From Turnera subulata (lineage: Eukaryota > Streptophyta > Magnoliopsida > Malpighiales > Passifloraceae), in NCBI GenBank assembly GCA_028386065.3, contig JAKUCV010001923.1, positions 4,838 through 68,837 of the forward strand: a stretch of DNA of 64,000 bases, read 5' to 3'. A program made the translations under genes and the position numbers. The number at the start of each line of letters is the position of its first letter. Position 1 is the first letter of the stretch. Under the pieces are notes generated by a model. The model worked only from the letters and a program-made list of their open reading frames with translations. It was not told the origin of the DNA and did no database searches. Shown in pieces: positions 1 through 13,000 of this stretch.

Positions 1-1995
1 AGGTTTAGGTGTTTAGTTTGTTGGGCTTTAGTTGGGTTATGGGTTATGGGTTAGGTTTGGGCTATGTGGGTTAGGCTTGGACTTGGCCCAGTCCAGAAAT
101 AAAAGAAAATAAATAATAATAGTTATAATAATCAAAATAAAATCTGGGAATTTAAATAAAGACTATATAATTCTGAAAATATAAATTTTGAAAAGGAAAT
201 AATTTTTGGGGAAATAAATAATTTGGGAAAGTGTAAGATATGGAAATAATTAATATTTATGCATACGGGAATAAGTTGGGAAATATATATGTGTATATTA
301 ATAAATTCGTATTTATTATCGTAAAAATAAGTTATATGGTTAAATTTTCTGGAAATGAAGTTTTCTAAAGAAAATAATAATTGGAAACTATATTTGGGAA
401 GTATAATAATTTTTATGGAAATATTATGGAAAATATATATATTATAAATTCCAAGAAGATTATAGTAGTTATTATTTTGGGAAATTATAATTATTTTATG
501 GAAATATATTTTGAAAAGGGTTTTAATTAAAGTATGGTACCGAAATTATATTCGGAAATACGTACGGTTAATTATTTTCGGTAAAGAATAATAATAAAAG
601 ATGAGTAACCGGGATGGGTTTATTTCGTAAATTGGCATCATGACATACTCTTATGTGCATTTATGTGAATATATGTGGTTTTGTTGTATAGGTTCGGATA
701 CCGGGCAGTTTCCCGAGGAGCCGGTGTCGGACCGGTCATTATTTCCGGAGTTAAGTAATCGGCTAAGGTGAGGTTAAGTAAATATTTATTTACATCCCGT
801 GATATCAAGTTGCTGATTGCTTACTGTGCTCGATGTTGCTGGTATGATAATTTGTGGCGGTGTATGATTTGTTTTGAGATGATTTTGATTGATAACTGTT
901 GCCGTTGATGTCGTTGAAATTATTATTGTTGTTGATATCATTGATGAGGTTGGAATTATGGTTATAAGTAAGACTACTACTGTTGTTGATTGTGAGAAAT
1001 GTGTAAGCTGGGTACCGAGGGTACTATTATGGGAACAGTTTGGTATTGATTATTATCCAGACGAGCGGAGAGGCTGCGAGCCTGCTCGGGATAATGAGAT
1101 AATGGTTGGATGGTAGAAATGTAGTAACTAGTCGAGGGGAAAGAAAATAATAAAATTGAATACACTTAGACATCTAGTGAGTCACAGTTAAATGTTGGAA
1201 CAGCCAGATGGTAGTCTGATTTATGGTGCTGGGGGAGAGTGTGCTTGGGGTCTGCTCCCTGTCTGTACCAGTTTTTATATATTAGGCGCTGGGGGAGAGT
1301 GTGCTTGGGGTCTGCTCCCTGTCTGTGCCAGTTTTTACGTGGAGGTACCGGGGAGGGGTCCACGGGCTAGCTAGCTTGACTACCAGGCGACGGCCATCAT
1401 TTAACTTGTGATAGGGGCCCTGATAATAAAATTGGAATAGTGTGTCTAGAATCACCAGTGTGTACTTAAGGTTCGTGAGAACCTTGGTTAGTTGTTGTGT
1501 TGTGACTTGGATTATTTACGGTGTTGTATATGTATATTTGCTTATGGGTTTACCCGGTGGGCACTTCGGACTCACCCCTCACCTGCGGGCTTTCATCCCG
1601 TAGGTTGAGTTATTTGTGGTTCAGGTATATTGCATTCCCGACAGGCTGCGGCGTCATCCCTTGGACAGGACTCGGATCCATTAGTTGCATCATGGGTTGC
1701 ATACAGAGTCATTGTGAGTCGTTAAGTCATCCGCTGTGCTGTTTATTTTGTCGTTGGGCCGTAGGGCCATATTGTTGTCGCATACAGTGTTTATGTGAGT
1801 TTAAAGTCTTCCGCTGTGCACTATTGTTATTATTGGGCCATTGGGCCAGTTATGATATTTTATTGTTGATTTTATTATGGGCTGTTGAGCCCGGATATTT
1901 GTTGATTACACTGTATGCAGAGTCATGTTGGGCTGGGTTGTCACAGTTCCGGCTCGTGTTTACTGTGTACGGTAAATACGGGTCAGGGCGTCTCA
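1..1995 (+). mobile_element. 3' part of an LTR (family A), truncated by the window edge
   Basis: The sequence matches, block by block, the right part of the LTR that ends at 55088. Shared blocks include GGGCAGTTTCCCGAGGAGCC near 703, the segment starting CACTTCGGACTCACCCCTCAC near 1561, the CTGCGGCG and GGACTCGGATCCATTAG blocks near 1650-1683, and the terminal GTACGGTAAATACGGGTCAG at 1967-1986. The copy ends TCTCA at about 1995, where the better-kept copy ends TTTCA. No primer-binding site follows, so it is a solo LTR or the 3' LTR of an element starting left of the window. No real gene lies here; the reading frames present are chance frames in LTR DNA. Confidence 0.8.
1228..1347. repeat. Two tandem copies of a 60-base unit inside LTR A
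   Basis: A block starting GCTGGGGGAGAGTGTGCTTG at 1228 repeats at 1288 with the same internal TCTGCTCCCTGTCTG segment. Only a few bases differ between the copies, so this is a recent tandem duplication within the LTR. Confidence 0.85.
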
Positions 1996-2010
1996 GTATA
2001 TATATATATC

Positions 2011-2268
2011 TATGGGTTTTTCTATCTTGTGCCCTAGGGGCACAGGATAAGCCACCAAATAAGGAAATGAATTTCCGTAATTAATGAATATCATTCTCCT
2101 AGTGACTGAATTAACCTTTCATGGTTATGTTTTGAATTAATTACACAACACAATCATTATTTGTGGAAGGGTTATTTTAGTCACTAAGGAAATGATATTC
2201 ATTAATTGCGAGAATTCATTTCCTTATTTGGTGGCTTATCTTGTGCCCCTAGGGCACAAGATAGAAAA

Positions 2269-2276
<8 letters not shown>
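2011..2276. mobile_element. Fold-back MITE with about 105-base terminal inverted repeats
   Basis: The left arm (2011-2116) and the right arm (2169-2276) are near-perfect reverse complements. Both carry GGGTTTTTCTATCTTGTGCC, the near-palindrome around CCCTAGGGG, GCCACCAAATAAGGAAATGA and AATGAATATCATT. About 50 bases separate the arms, so the whole unit can form one hairpin. Both ends abut TA repeats, which fits insertion at TA, but the superfamily is not certain. It has no coding capacity. Confidence 0.8.

Positions 2277-2311
<35 letters not shown>
2273..2311. repeat. TA dinucleotide microsatellite
   Basis: About 19 uninterrupted TA units directly follow the right arm of the fold-back MITE. 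Confidence 0.95.
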
Positions 2312-2313
<2 letters not shown>

Positions 2314-2399
2314 CTCCAAAACTATAATTAGAACTTACCATATTTTTCAGAATATAAGTATATATTTTTTTTCCCATAAATTAATACCAACAAAATAAT

Positions 2400-2402
<3 letters not shown>

Positions 2403-2431
<29 letters not shown>
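2403..2431. repeat. TA dinucleotide microsatellite
   Basis: About 14 TA units mark the inner limit of the minus-strand LTR fragment that follows. Confidence 0.95.
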
Positions 2432-2432
<1 letters not shown>

Positions 2433-2436
<4 letters not shown>

Positions 2437-3296
2437 GGAAACCCAAACTCGGCTGGCCAACCCAACCAAACCAGGCGCGACCCGCCAGTGAAAACGGGTT
2501 GCTCACCTTGATGACGGCGGCGGCGCGACTGACGCGAAGAGAAGGAAGCCGCGAGGAAGGCGAGCTCGAGGCGACTCCAAGGGCGGTGGAAAGGCGTCGC
2601 GGCGGCTGAGCAGGAGCGCGGGGAAGAAGACCCGGGGGTTGCACGATGGGTCAATGCCTCTAGACGGCGCGTCCGAAGTCGGAAGGCGACGGGAGCAGCG
2701 GGGCTGAGCTAGCCACAGAACGGCGAAGAGGCTGGTGGCGACGGTGTGTCGAGAGGCGGCGCCGATCTCTTCGACATCCACAGTGACCCGAGGGTGGCTA
2801 CTGTTCACTCGGGTTTCCTTTTTTTTCTTTTCTTTTCTTTTTTCCATTTTCTGTATTATTTATTTTTTTATTTTTTTCTTTCTTTCTTTTTTTTTCTCTC
2901 TGTTTTTTTCTTCTTTTTTTCTCTCTTTTTTTTCTCTCTTTTTTTTTCTTTCTCTTTTTTTTCTCTCCTTCCTCTCCTCTTCCTTTCTTCCTCTTCCTTA
3001 CTCTCTTCCTGATTTTATACACAAGCTTAGCCGCCATCAATAATGTAGGCGGGTCCGATCCGGACCAGAAAATAACTGATACCCCCTTGGTTATTTTCCG
3101 GTGTGATTTTTCTGAGGATTCCGGGACCCGAAAAATACCAACTTAGGTTCGAAAAATCCACGAAAAAATCTCGAGCGCGGGAAAACCTCGGTTTCGAAAA
3201 ACGACGCTCGATTTACCTTGAATTAATTACCCAAGATTAATTCTTTCGGTAAATCACTGTAAAGTAAAAATCCAAATTTTTTCCCGGGCTGTTACA
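2433..3296 (-). mobile_element. 5' part of a family-A-like LTR on the minus strand
   Basis: Read on the minus strand from 3296, the sequence begins TGTAACAGCCCGGG and continues through blocks shared with the LTR start at 41124. These include a pair around TTTACCG, TTGGGTAATTAATTCAAGGT, a GAGC(G/A)TCGTTTTTCG-type block and AAAAATCACACCG. It then enters a homopurine tract and a GC-rich segment. The 3' half of the LTR is missing: similarity stops at the TA microsatellite. The copy lies about 770 bases from the TRA1 start codon and points away from it. A TATAAAA box on the minus strand sits near 3012-3018. Confidence 0.75.
2817..3010. repeat. Polypyrimidine (plus) / polypurine (minus) tract
   Basis: About 190 bases are almost entirely T and C on the plus strand, mainly TTTTTTCTTTC-type and CTCTC runs. 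The tract lies inside the minus-strand LTR fragment, between its 5' end and its GC-rich part. The long reading frames across it, rich in Phe/Ser or Lys/Arg, are composition artefacts. Confidence 0.9.
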
Positions 3297-4063
3297 AGGC
3301 GTCTAACAGAAAATTTGACGGAATCATGAACGAGACTCAATTGGTGTTCTTTTTAAATATTATAGGACTTGAATGAGTCGTTTTTCGATTTTAAGACTCA
3401 AATGAATTTTCGAAAAATGTTATAGGATCTCCGGTGGAGTTATCCCACACCGGCCTACACTACTCTACAGGGCTTTTGGACTTGGGGTTTGGGCCTTGAA
3501 GGGGACATAGAGATAGAACAACAATATACAAAACTCTACAACAACAATATACAAAACTCTACAACTACAGGTCACGCAACTAGTGTGATTGGCTAGTCGC
3601 TCTAGCCAAATCAAGAGGCCGGCTATTTAAATCGCCTGTATTTCTCGGTCCGGTCTCATACTCTCGAGTCCTCGAGGACCTGAGAAAAGAGAGGGAAAAG
3701 CCAGACACCAGAAGAAGTGTAAACTCTCCGTCTTCTCTCTCTCCCCTCCCACCCGTTGCTTTTACTTCTCCGGTTACCTTAAACCCCTCCCTCTCAATAA
3801 AAAACCCTAACTCACTCGAATTTTTCTCCCCCACAAAATTACCACCTCCATATCCGTTACGTATCACTATTTCTCCCCTCCATTTTTTAGCAGCTTAGTT
3901 TCAGTGAAGCAGACACATCGTACACACACCAGAACCCTAGCCCAGTACATAAAATAAAAACCCTAGGGTGCCTAATTGATTCGGAGTTGCTTGTTTCTTT
4001 CTCGAAGGAGCGAAGCTAGGGTTCACTTTGCTTAATCCTCGATTCCCGCCAGCCGACGACGCC
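3297..4063 (+). promoter_or_regulatory. TRA1 upstream region and 5' leader
   Basis: This stretch separates the LTR end from the TRA1 start codon. It holds a 23-base tandem duplication (about 3517-3562, unit containing ACAATATACAAAACTCTAC). A CT-rich leader covers roughly 3715-3795. Two AAACCCTA telo-box motifs lie at 3802-3809 and 3958-3965, with further ACCCTA/TAGGGTT copies near 3934 and 4016. Telo-boxes are known in promoters of plant housekeeping genes. No clear TATA box is positioned for TRA1, so the transcription start is not placed. Confidence 0.55.
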
Positions 4064-7000
4064 ATGAGTCCGGTTCAGAATTTCGAGCAACACTCTCGCC
4101 TTCTCCTGGAGCCCGACCTCCGTAATTTCTCTCTCGCTCCTCCTTGTTTTTCTCGTTTTCTGTTTGGTGCTTTTCTTTGTTTGGGTTGCTAAGTGTGTAA
4201 TAGGAGGAAATTAGAGGAAAACGAGCGTTTTTGAGAGAATGTGGAGCAATTCAGTTAAGCTCTGTGAATTAGGCCGCTTGTATTTAGGTTTAAGAGTGGT
4301 TTTGTCTCATTCTGTTTTGTGCATCATTTCTACCATTGTTGAAACTAAGCTCGAGGCTGATCAGTAGTCCGTACCTTTTGAGGCATTTTTCTTCTTTGTT
4401 TTTTTCTTATTTAAATTGAACTCTTCTTGCTGGTGTAGTGCTAATGAGTAGAAATGTATGGTATGTTTTGTAACTTTCTTCTTGTTTTTGAATTTTAAAC
4501 AGAAATCCAAACAAGGCTGCAAATGGCAATGGAGGTGCGGGACAGTCTCGAGATCGCACACACCGCGGAGTACTTGAATTTCCTTAAATGCTATTTTAGG
4601 GCATTCTCGTCGATACTTACACAACTCACGAAGCCACAGTTTGTGGATAATCCCGAGCATAAGCTCAGGAACATTGTTGTGGAGATCCTAAACCGTCTAC
4701 CGCATAGTGAAGTCCTCCGGCCCTTCGTTCAGGACCTCCTCAAGGTTGCTATGCATGTGCTTACCTCGGACAATGAAGAAAATGGATTAATTTGCATCCG
4801 CATCATCTTTGATCTGCTCAGAAACTTTCGACCAACTCAAGAAAATGAAGTGCAGCCGTTCTTGGACTTTGTATGCAAAATTTACCAGAACTTTAGACTC
4901 ACCGTCAGCCACTTCTTTGATAATCCCGCAGCAGCTGGGGAAGATGTTAAGCCAATGGAGACGTCTTCTTCTTCAGATCAAGGGATTACTACTACTGGTT
5001 ATCCTGGCACTGGCCAGCTTAATCCGAGTACTCGCTCTTTCAAAATAGTTACCGAGAGTCCACTTGTAGTGATGTTTCTGTTCCAATTATACAGCCGTCT
5101 TGTCCAAACAAATATTCCTCACTTATTGCCTCTGATGGTTGCTGCTATATCTGTCGCTGGTCCTGACAAGGTTCCTCCCCATTTGAAGACTCAATTTATT
5201 GAACTGAAGGGTGCTCAAGTTAAGGTGGGTTTTACTGGATTATGATGCCTTTTAAAATTCTTCCAAGCCAAATTATGGGTTAAATGACGTATTTTAGATT
5301 CAAGTTGTTTGTACGTTTAAACTTAATCTGACTTGGTTCCCAGTTAATAATCGTGTAAAGAGGGCCTACAAACCCATGGTTTGCTTTGGTCTAAATGTTA
5401 ATAGTTCTGCTGTCATATTTATATTATTATTCATCCAAGAAGCATCTCAAGAATCATAGGTTGATAGCAAGATCTTGAAATAGAAGGATTCCCTGAATTT
5501 TACCCTGCCTGGAAATTGCGTTACGATGATGTCATGTTCTTTCAAAGAATCTTGACTTATATAGCCCCAGACATTGAAGTACTATCAAATTTAGTTATGT
5601 AGTTCAAATGTCAAAGGTTGGGAAAAGAACATCGCTCAGCTTTAAGGAGCTATTGATCTCTTTTTCTTTTTCTCCCTTTTACTAAATTGCTATGAAAGAG
5701 GTTGAAAATTGGCAGATGATTTCTAATAACATATTCTTTTACTGATTACAAACACGCACAATTTTGCCGCGGAACTGATTGTTGACTCATTGCTGCTTCC
5801 CAATTACTGCATGTTTTTCCGAATAGACTAGGCGATGCAGGAAAGTAGATGTGCTATATTTCGGAAGAAACAAATACCTCAGGGAATGCTATAGTTTAGC
5901 GCAAATTTGTCTGTGCTTCAGTTCTTGTCTGCTTCCTCGTCTGCCGTTTCTTTTGACAAAGGAACTACTAGTCCTTTTAATTAGTCATTATCTTTCATTT
6001 TTTGCAGACAGTTTCCTTCTTGACCTACCTTTTGAAGACTTTTGCTGAGTATATTAGGCCTCATGAGGAAAGCATATGCAAGAGCATTGTGAATTTGCTT
6101 GTTACGTGCTCAGACTCAGTATCCATCAGAAAGGTGAATTATTTGTTTTTCTTTGCTTTTCTGTTTTCTCTGTGCAAGTCTTTTCTCTTATCTTGGACCA
6201 AATAATGGTATCTGGGCATGTGGGTTGCAGGAATTGCTTGTTGCCTTGAAGCATGTCCTGGGGACTGATTTCAAAAGGGGTTTGTTCCCTTTGATTGACA
6301 CTCTTCTCGAAGAGAGGTAAAGATCCTAGATCTTGCATTTTTCATTGAGCACAAACTGTAATAGCTACTACCTTGTGGAAATATCATGCCTTGTGAGGCT
6401 TCTAAGAGAAGTGTAGCATCTAGTGTTCTGTATCTTAGTGATGCATAGTGAGTGAAGTAGATACCTCTAAAATAGACTTGAAGGCTGGAAAATGGTATTA
6501 GTTAATGAAAACTGAAACATGCTGATATCCAGCCTTGAACTAGCTCAAGTGTCCTTTCTGTTGTTCGGGGCTTTTCTTAGAGTGATTGGTGCCAAGTTAG
6601 TCATTATTATGGTTTGTGCAGTTCTGATTGATAACACATAATTATTAACTACTTCCTCAAAGGCTACCTAATGCCATTGTAACAATTTTATTGCTGTGAT
6701 TTTGTTCCTGACGTATCTTTCAATTGTTTTCCACTCTGCTTGCAGAGTTCTGGTTGGAACAGGCAGGGCATGCTTTGAAACCTTGCGACCTTTGGCTTAT
6801 AGTCTACTTGCTGAAATTGTGCACCATGTTCGCAGTGACCTTTCCTTATCACAGGTGCTGCTTCCGTAGGATTACTGATTCCAAATGGCATCAGTACCGT
6901 TTCATCTTGTATGAGATAATTATCATTTGAGGCTTTGGTTTTGACTTGTTGAATGGTGTTCTACTTTCAGCTTTTGTGAAACTTGGATTCAGATCTTCTT

Positions 7001-10000
7001 TCTTTCATTTTTGTTGGGTCAGGATAACACTTACTTTCTTGAAGAGCTTGCTTAATCTATACCTGATTGTGTCATTGGTGCCTCTCTTTGTGAGCTGTAT
7101 ATATTAGAATTGAGAGGAAAATAACATATGAGGTGGGGATATCGACAAACAATTAAATTGTCAAGCTTGTGAATCACTTTAGTAGTGCTTCAAATGAATA
7201 TGCTTATCAAATTCTGAGTATTGGGGGGAATCTAGAAAATCATACTATCTTCCTTGGTTCCCAAATATTGTAGCTCAGCCTGCTCTCTTTTGCTATTATC
7301 TCCAACTCTTTCACCTACTCCCCCTAATGTGTCGCTGCTAATTTGTCAATACTATCATGGCTCTTTCTTAAAAGCAGAAAGAAGAATGTTTCTTATGCTT
7401 TATCTTAACTTATTTTACTACATTCTACTGATGAATTTCTTACTGTGCTGCAGTTATCCCGCATTATATATCTTTTCTCGAGTAACATGCATGATGCTTC
7501 ATTATCACTCAGCATCCACACCACCTGTGCGCGATTGATGTTGAATCTGGTGCATATGCTAGCTTTATTTCTGAAATGGTTTTTTTATATTAAGCAAATA
7601 ATTTTTCTATGTTCTTCTGTTCATAGTTGATTCAATTTCTGGTTTTTGTGGGGTTTAGGTTGAGCCAATTTTTGAGAAAGGCGTGGACCAACCATCTATG
7701 GATGAGGCTCGGATACTCCTGGTTTGTCTTTCAATATGATTGATCTTCCAGGCAGCTAATTTTTTTCCCTGTGGCTGTAACTCATGTCTTCTTTTTTTAG
7801 GGGCGTATATTGGATGCTTTTGTTGGAAAATTTAGTACTTTCAAGCGCACCATTCCACAGGTACACCCTACTTGTGGTGCCTGCTATAATGCTCCTCCAA
7901 TTTATTTTGTGATGCTTACACATTACTGTTGGATTAAGTATATTTACTTCCTTTTTCTAGTGCATGAATGGGCGTAACAATCGGGCTGAGGTTGACAAAT
8001 CTAGTGTGTGTGTGTATATATATATGTTTATTTTGTTGCTGTTATCATCCATTTTATGTTCTTTGGAGCATGTAATATTTCCAGATGCAATTTAGATGAT
8101 GTCCTGATAGTTCTTTTTTTTGTTATTTGTTTTGTTCTTTCTTAGGTGCATGATGCAAATTATGAGATATTATTACAGGAGTCTATTTGGCATGTCCTAG
8201 TGTACATGAACTACTCTATTGCTCTGAAACTGTGTAGTAGTCTTTGGGTGGCTCCTATTTACATTTCCTCATTTGCTCAAAGAGATATTAGATAGTTCCA
8301 TTCTGTGATTATCTTATGCATCGTCTTGATTGACATTTGATAGTGGATTGGATGATCACTGGCAATCTTAACATAGGTTGCTGCATTTTCTAACTTGGCA
8401 TTATAATTTGAAATGGAAGCCAAAGCAACATAAACATGGTTGATATAGTAGGAAAAAGAGCACATTTTTTTCTTCTCAAACTCATCTATTGGAACTAGCT
8501 CTTGTGGAGATCCAATTTACAGTCTAGAGCTTTTGCATTTGTCAGTGTTTGCTTCAGTTTCTGTCACCATTGCTTGTTGTTATATTGGTAGCATCTGCAT
8601 TGGGGGTATATTTGTCAGAATATGTGGATTGGCATGCTTATCAACATTTTGTTTGTTCTTTTAGTTATGTTTTTTTTTGTTTAGCTGAATTCATATAATT
8701 GTTGAAGATTCCAAAAATATGAAGCAAGTTGTCACTTGAGCATCTGATATTCTATTGTTATTTGGTATGAACTTTTTGGTTGATCTCATCCCTCTTTGGG
8801 TAGAGCCTGTCTTCGTAAAGTACTGGTCTTCTAAATTATTCATTAACTGTTTTGCTTGTTCCCATTAAAATTAACATGCTAAACGCTTCTGGTGGTAGTT
8901 ATTGGAGGAGGGTGAAGAAGGAAAGGAACGTGCAACCCTTAGGTCAAAGCTTGAACTCCCAGTGCAGGTTGTTTTTCTGACCTTCTGAGACAACATCTTA
9001 TATGTTTTATTATTAATTGCCAGCATGTCATTCCAAATTTCAGGAGTTGCCAATTAAAATTTCCAACTTTATTCTGTGTGCCTCTATTTTCCTTTGTTTT
9101 GAGGATGCACTTCATCATCAATCTTGTTTTTGATTGGCAACATATGATGTTATAAGTTACGGTTCCTTGTTTTATTCTCTGGTTATAAAAATTGGGTAGT
9201 GGGTTCATTGGTTATAACAGCTATTCTTTTTAAATAGCTGGTTACTTGATTCTAGGACTTCGTCTATACATCTCTTTAAATTTTAATTTGTGTTGAGGTC
9301 TCACTGCCTGTTGCTCAATTTAACTTTTGGATAATTTGAAAGATTGAGGGAAGTGCACTAGTTATTGGCTCGGGCTGAAATTCTGATGCAGGTCACCCAT
9401 AAAAGGATGCTGCTTTTGGTGGGTTGCCTGGCTACTTATGCTTTAGAGGATTCTGTTAGCCCTTAATTTGTGAAGCAGTGAAGCTATGTGTTCAGGGATG
9501 ATCCCTCTTGGAGTCTTTGAGGGCCATTTGTGGATCTGTGGCTACTTGTACTTAAGAAGTATCTATTAAGCCATAATTTTCGAAGCAGTTGAACTAGATA
9601 TTTCAATGCTTGATGACTGTTGGAGTCTATTAGGCCATTTGTAAATCCAAATGGCTCTTGTAAGCATTCAATATGGTACTTTTTAGATGCATTACACTGA
9701 TTTTTTCTTTGCCCTGTGGCACTTTGATGCCTGTCTTAGGGTTGGGTAAAATTATGATTCGACAACGAACAAAAGCAATCTGAAAATAGAATCCTTCTGA
9801 TCTGTGTGTCATTTGCTTTAGATGTGAGTTTCTCTGTTTTATAACATCTGGCCTGATGGCAGGCTGTGTTGAATTTGCAAGTTCCGGTGGAACATTCCAA
9901 GGAAGTCAGTGATTGCAAGAATCTTATCAAGACTCTAGTTATGGGTAATTAATGCTTTGTCGTGTTCAGCTTATAATTTCTGACCAATTCATTAAGTGCT

Positions 10001-13000
10001 ATTGGTATATGCTGGCCTTCTATTACATGCCCTTGAATTGTTTTGCACGCTCACAGGTAGCTTTGTTTTCATGGATGTTTGACTGGCTTTATTTTCAGGA
10101 ATGAAAACTATAATATGGAGCATTACTCACGCACATTTGCCAAGATCACAGGTTTCATTGTTGGACCTTTTCAATTCCTTCCAAAATGCGATTGCCTCTC
10201 ATTTCCCTCATCTGATTATTCCACAATTGTAGGTGTCTCCTGCTCATGCAGCACACTCTCAAGTGCTTGTTCCACCATCTTCCAACTTACCGGCACCCCA
10301 AGCGTTTAAAGGGATGAGAGAAGATGAGGTATGCTATTAAAATGTATTTGCTGTGTCATGTGTGCAAGTTTTCAAGACTGGTGGAAGGTTCAAGTGGTTA
10401 TACTGTGAGATCATAAGTTTTGCACATCATATGGACAATATAGCTAAGTGTTCTTTGATAAATTTGACGAGAAAATGTAACATTATTCTCTTCAATAGAA
10501 AATTGTTCTACACCAATCTATTTTTTAAGTAGCAAATTAAAGTGAGTGTTTTCTTTGTCAATCTCTTCCCATTTTTTTTGAAATGGCCAGTTTATTGATT
10601 GAATTGGTTAGCCCCCACTGGGGTCAACATAATTTTTTCTCTTCTTAGTATGTTTCGTGTCTAAATGTCCACCACTTCTAGGTATCAAACTTCTATGAAT
10701 CTTAAAATACTTGGTACCAAATGCTGATATGATCAGGTGCTTCTCTGCTGTACCCTATATTGAAATATTTACAGCATATGAAATCTGGCGCATGTACCTC
10801 CTTTGCATCGCATAGGTTCCACCATCTTAGGTTTCGTAATCGTATTTATATATATGGATGCGATATCTTTTAGAAATAAGATCAAAAAGTCTAAGACAAC
10901 TAGAAAAGCACTCAATCATTGTTTGTTCTTTACTTGTAAGTACTAAGTTCCTTCTGATGGATGATTGCAATATTGGAGAAAAAAAAATTGATCTTTTTTT
11001 CCATTTACAGCCATTATTGATATTCCCTGTTAATTGTTTTATTAGTTAACAAGAGATTTCAATCCTTCCTTTTGATTCCAATTTTTGTTCGTTTTGTATT
11101 ATCTGAAACTATTGTCCTATACCCTTGTATGAGTTAACAGATGATTTTGCAAAATCATTATTGTTCCTGGTGTTTATTGCATGGTTAGCTTACTTTGACT
11201 ATTTTGGGCAGGTGTGGAAAGCTTCTGGTGTCCTGAAAAGTGGTGTTCATTGCTTGGCCCTTTCTAAGGAGAAGGATGAGGAGAGAGAAATGCTTACTCT
11301 CTTCTCTCATATTTTGTCCATAATGGAACCTCGAGATCTTATGGACATGTTCTCCTTGTGTATGCCTGAGCTTTTTGAGTGCATGATTAGTAATAGTCAA
11401 CTGGTTCACATTTTTTCGTCCCTTTTACAGTCTTCCAAAGTGTACAAGCCATTTGCAGATGTCTTGGTCAATTTTCTTGTAAGCAGCAAACTTGATGTTT
11501 TGAAGCAGCCAGATTCTCCTGCAGCAAAACTTGTTTTGCAGCTCTTTCGGTTTATATTTGGTGCAGTTGCAAAAGCACCAGCAGATTTTGAACGTATTTT
11601 ACAGCCTCATGTGCCTGTTATAATGGAAGTTTGCATGAAGAATGCCACAGAAATTGAAAAGCCTCTTGGTTATATGCAGCTTCTTCGAACAATGTTCAAA
11701 GCTCTTGCAGGCTGTAAATTTGAACTTCTTCTCCGTGATCTGATTCCTTTGCTGCAACCCTGCCTAAATGTGTTATTGACAATGCTTGAGGGTCCAACTG
11801 GGGAAGAAATGAGGGACCTCTTGCTGGAGCTATGTTTAACGCTGCCTGCTCGCTTAAGCCAATTGTTGCCTCACCTGCCCCGTCTAATGAGGCCTCTTGT
11901 GCAATGTCTGAAGGGAAGTGATGAGCTAGTGAGTTTGGGCTTAAGAACACTTGAGTTTTGGGTAGATAGTTTAAATCCTGATTTCCTTGAACCCAGTATG
12001 GCTAATGTTACATCAGAGGTGATTTTGGCCTTATGGTCTCACTTGAAGCCTGCACCCTACCCCTGGGGTGGAAGAGCATTGCAGCTCCTTGGCAAGTTAG
12101 GTGGTCGTAATAGACGTTTTCTGAAAGAGCCGCTTGCACTTGAGTGCAAGGAAAACCCAGAACATGGGCTTCGCTTGATTCTTACATTTGAACCGGCAAC
12201 CCCATTTTTGGTGCCTTTGGATCGATGCATAAATCTTGCTGTTACAGCTGTCATGCACAAGAACAGTGGTGTAGATGCTTTCTACAGAAAACAGGCTTTA
12301 AAATTCCTTCGTGTCTGCTTGTCATCTCAGCTTAACTTGCCAGGCAATGTCACTGATGAGGGATCCACAACTAGGCAGCTGTCAACCATGTTGGTTTCAT
12401 CGGTTGACTCATCTAGATGCCGATCAGAGACATTAGATATAAAGGTTAGTTTAATCATAATGCTTGATTGCCACCAGAATTTGCAGTTATTATTGCTTAG
12501 TTCACCATTACTAATGCTCACTTTTTTGCCAGAATTTGTCAAATTTAATTGGGTTTTATATTTATCATTTTTGGTGATTGAATTTATTTAGAAAATTTTA
12601 ATCTTTTAGCTCATATCAAACTACAAGCTGCCATTTCTATCTGTTGACGTAAGTAGAGGAGATAAAGTGATGCTTTGTCCATTTCTTTGAATATCGAAAG
12701 TTTGGCTCAATTTTTGCCTTAAGTTCTTTTAGGCTAAGTTTGGGAACTAAAATGGGAAAGAAAGAAAATGGAGGGAATTAAAGTGAAGGGAATGAATGTG
12801 GGAGTGGGAGAAATTTATCTTCTCCTCTCTTGTTTGGGAAAATAGAATAGGAGGAATGAACGAGGGAGAGAATGCCATTTTTTGTTATTTAGAAAAATAT
12901 TAAAATGCCGAAATTGCAGTTTTATCCGTTTTTGTTAGTAAGAAGAAAAAAAAAAACAAAGACAAGCTTGTAATTTCGTAGCTTTTCCTTCCAAATTCTC

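Noticed and set aside
1..60. GGGTTATGGGTTATGGGTTAGG as interstitial telomere repeat
   Set aside because: Not the plant TTTAGGG unit, too short, and it aligns to the GGGTT-rich part of the family A LTR.
1521..2084. 187-residue Leu/Cys-rich frame
   Set aside because: It crosses the LTR end into the MITE and has no domain; accidental.
2735..3043. Phe/Ser-rich (plus) and Lys/Arg-rich (minus) reading frames
   Set aside because: Products of the polypyrimidine tract, not protein-like composition.
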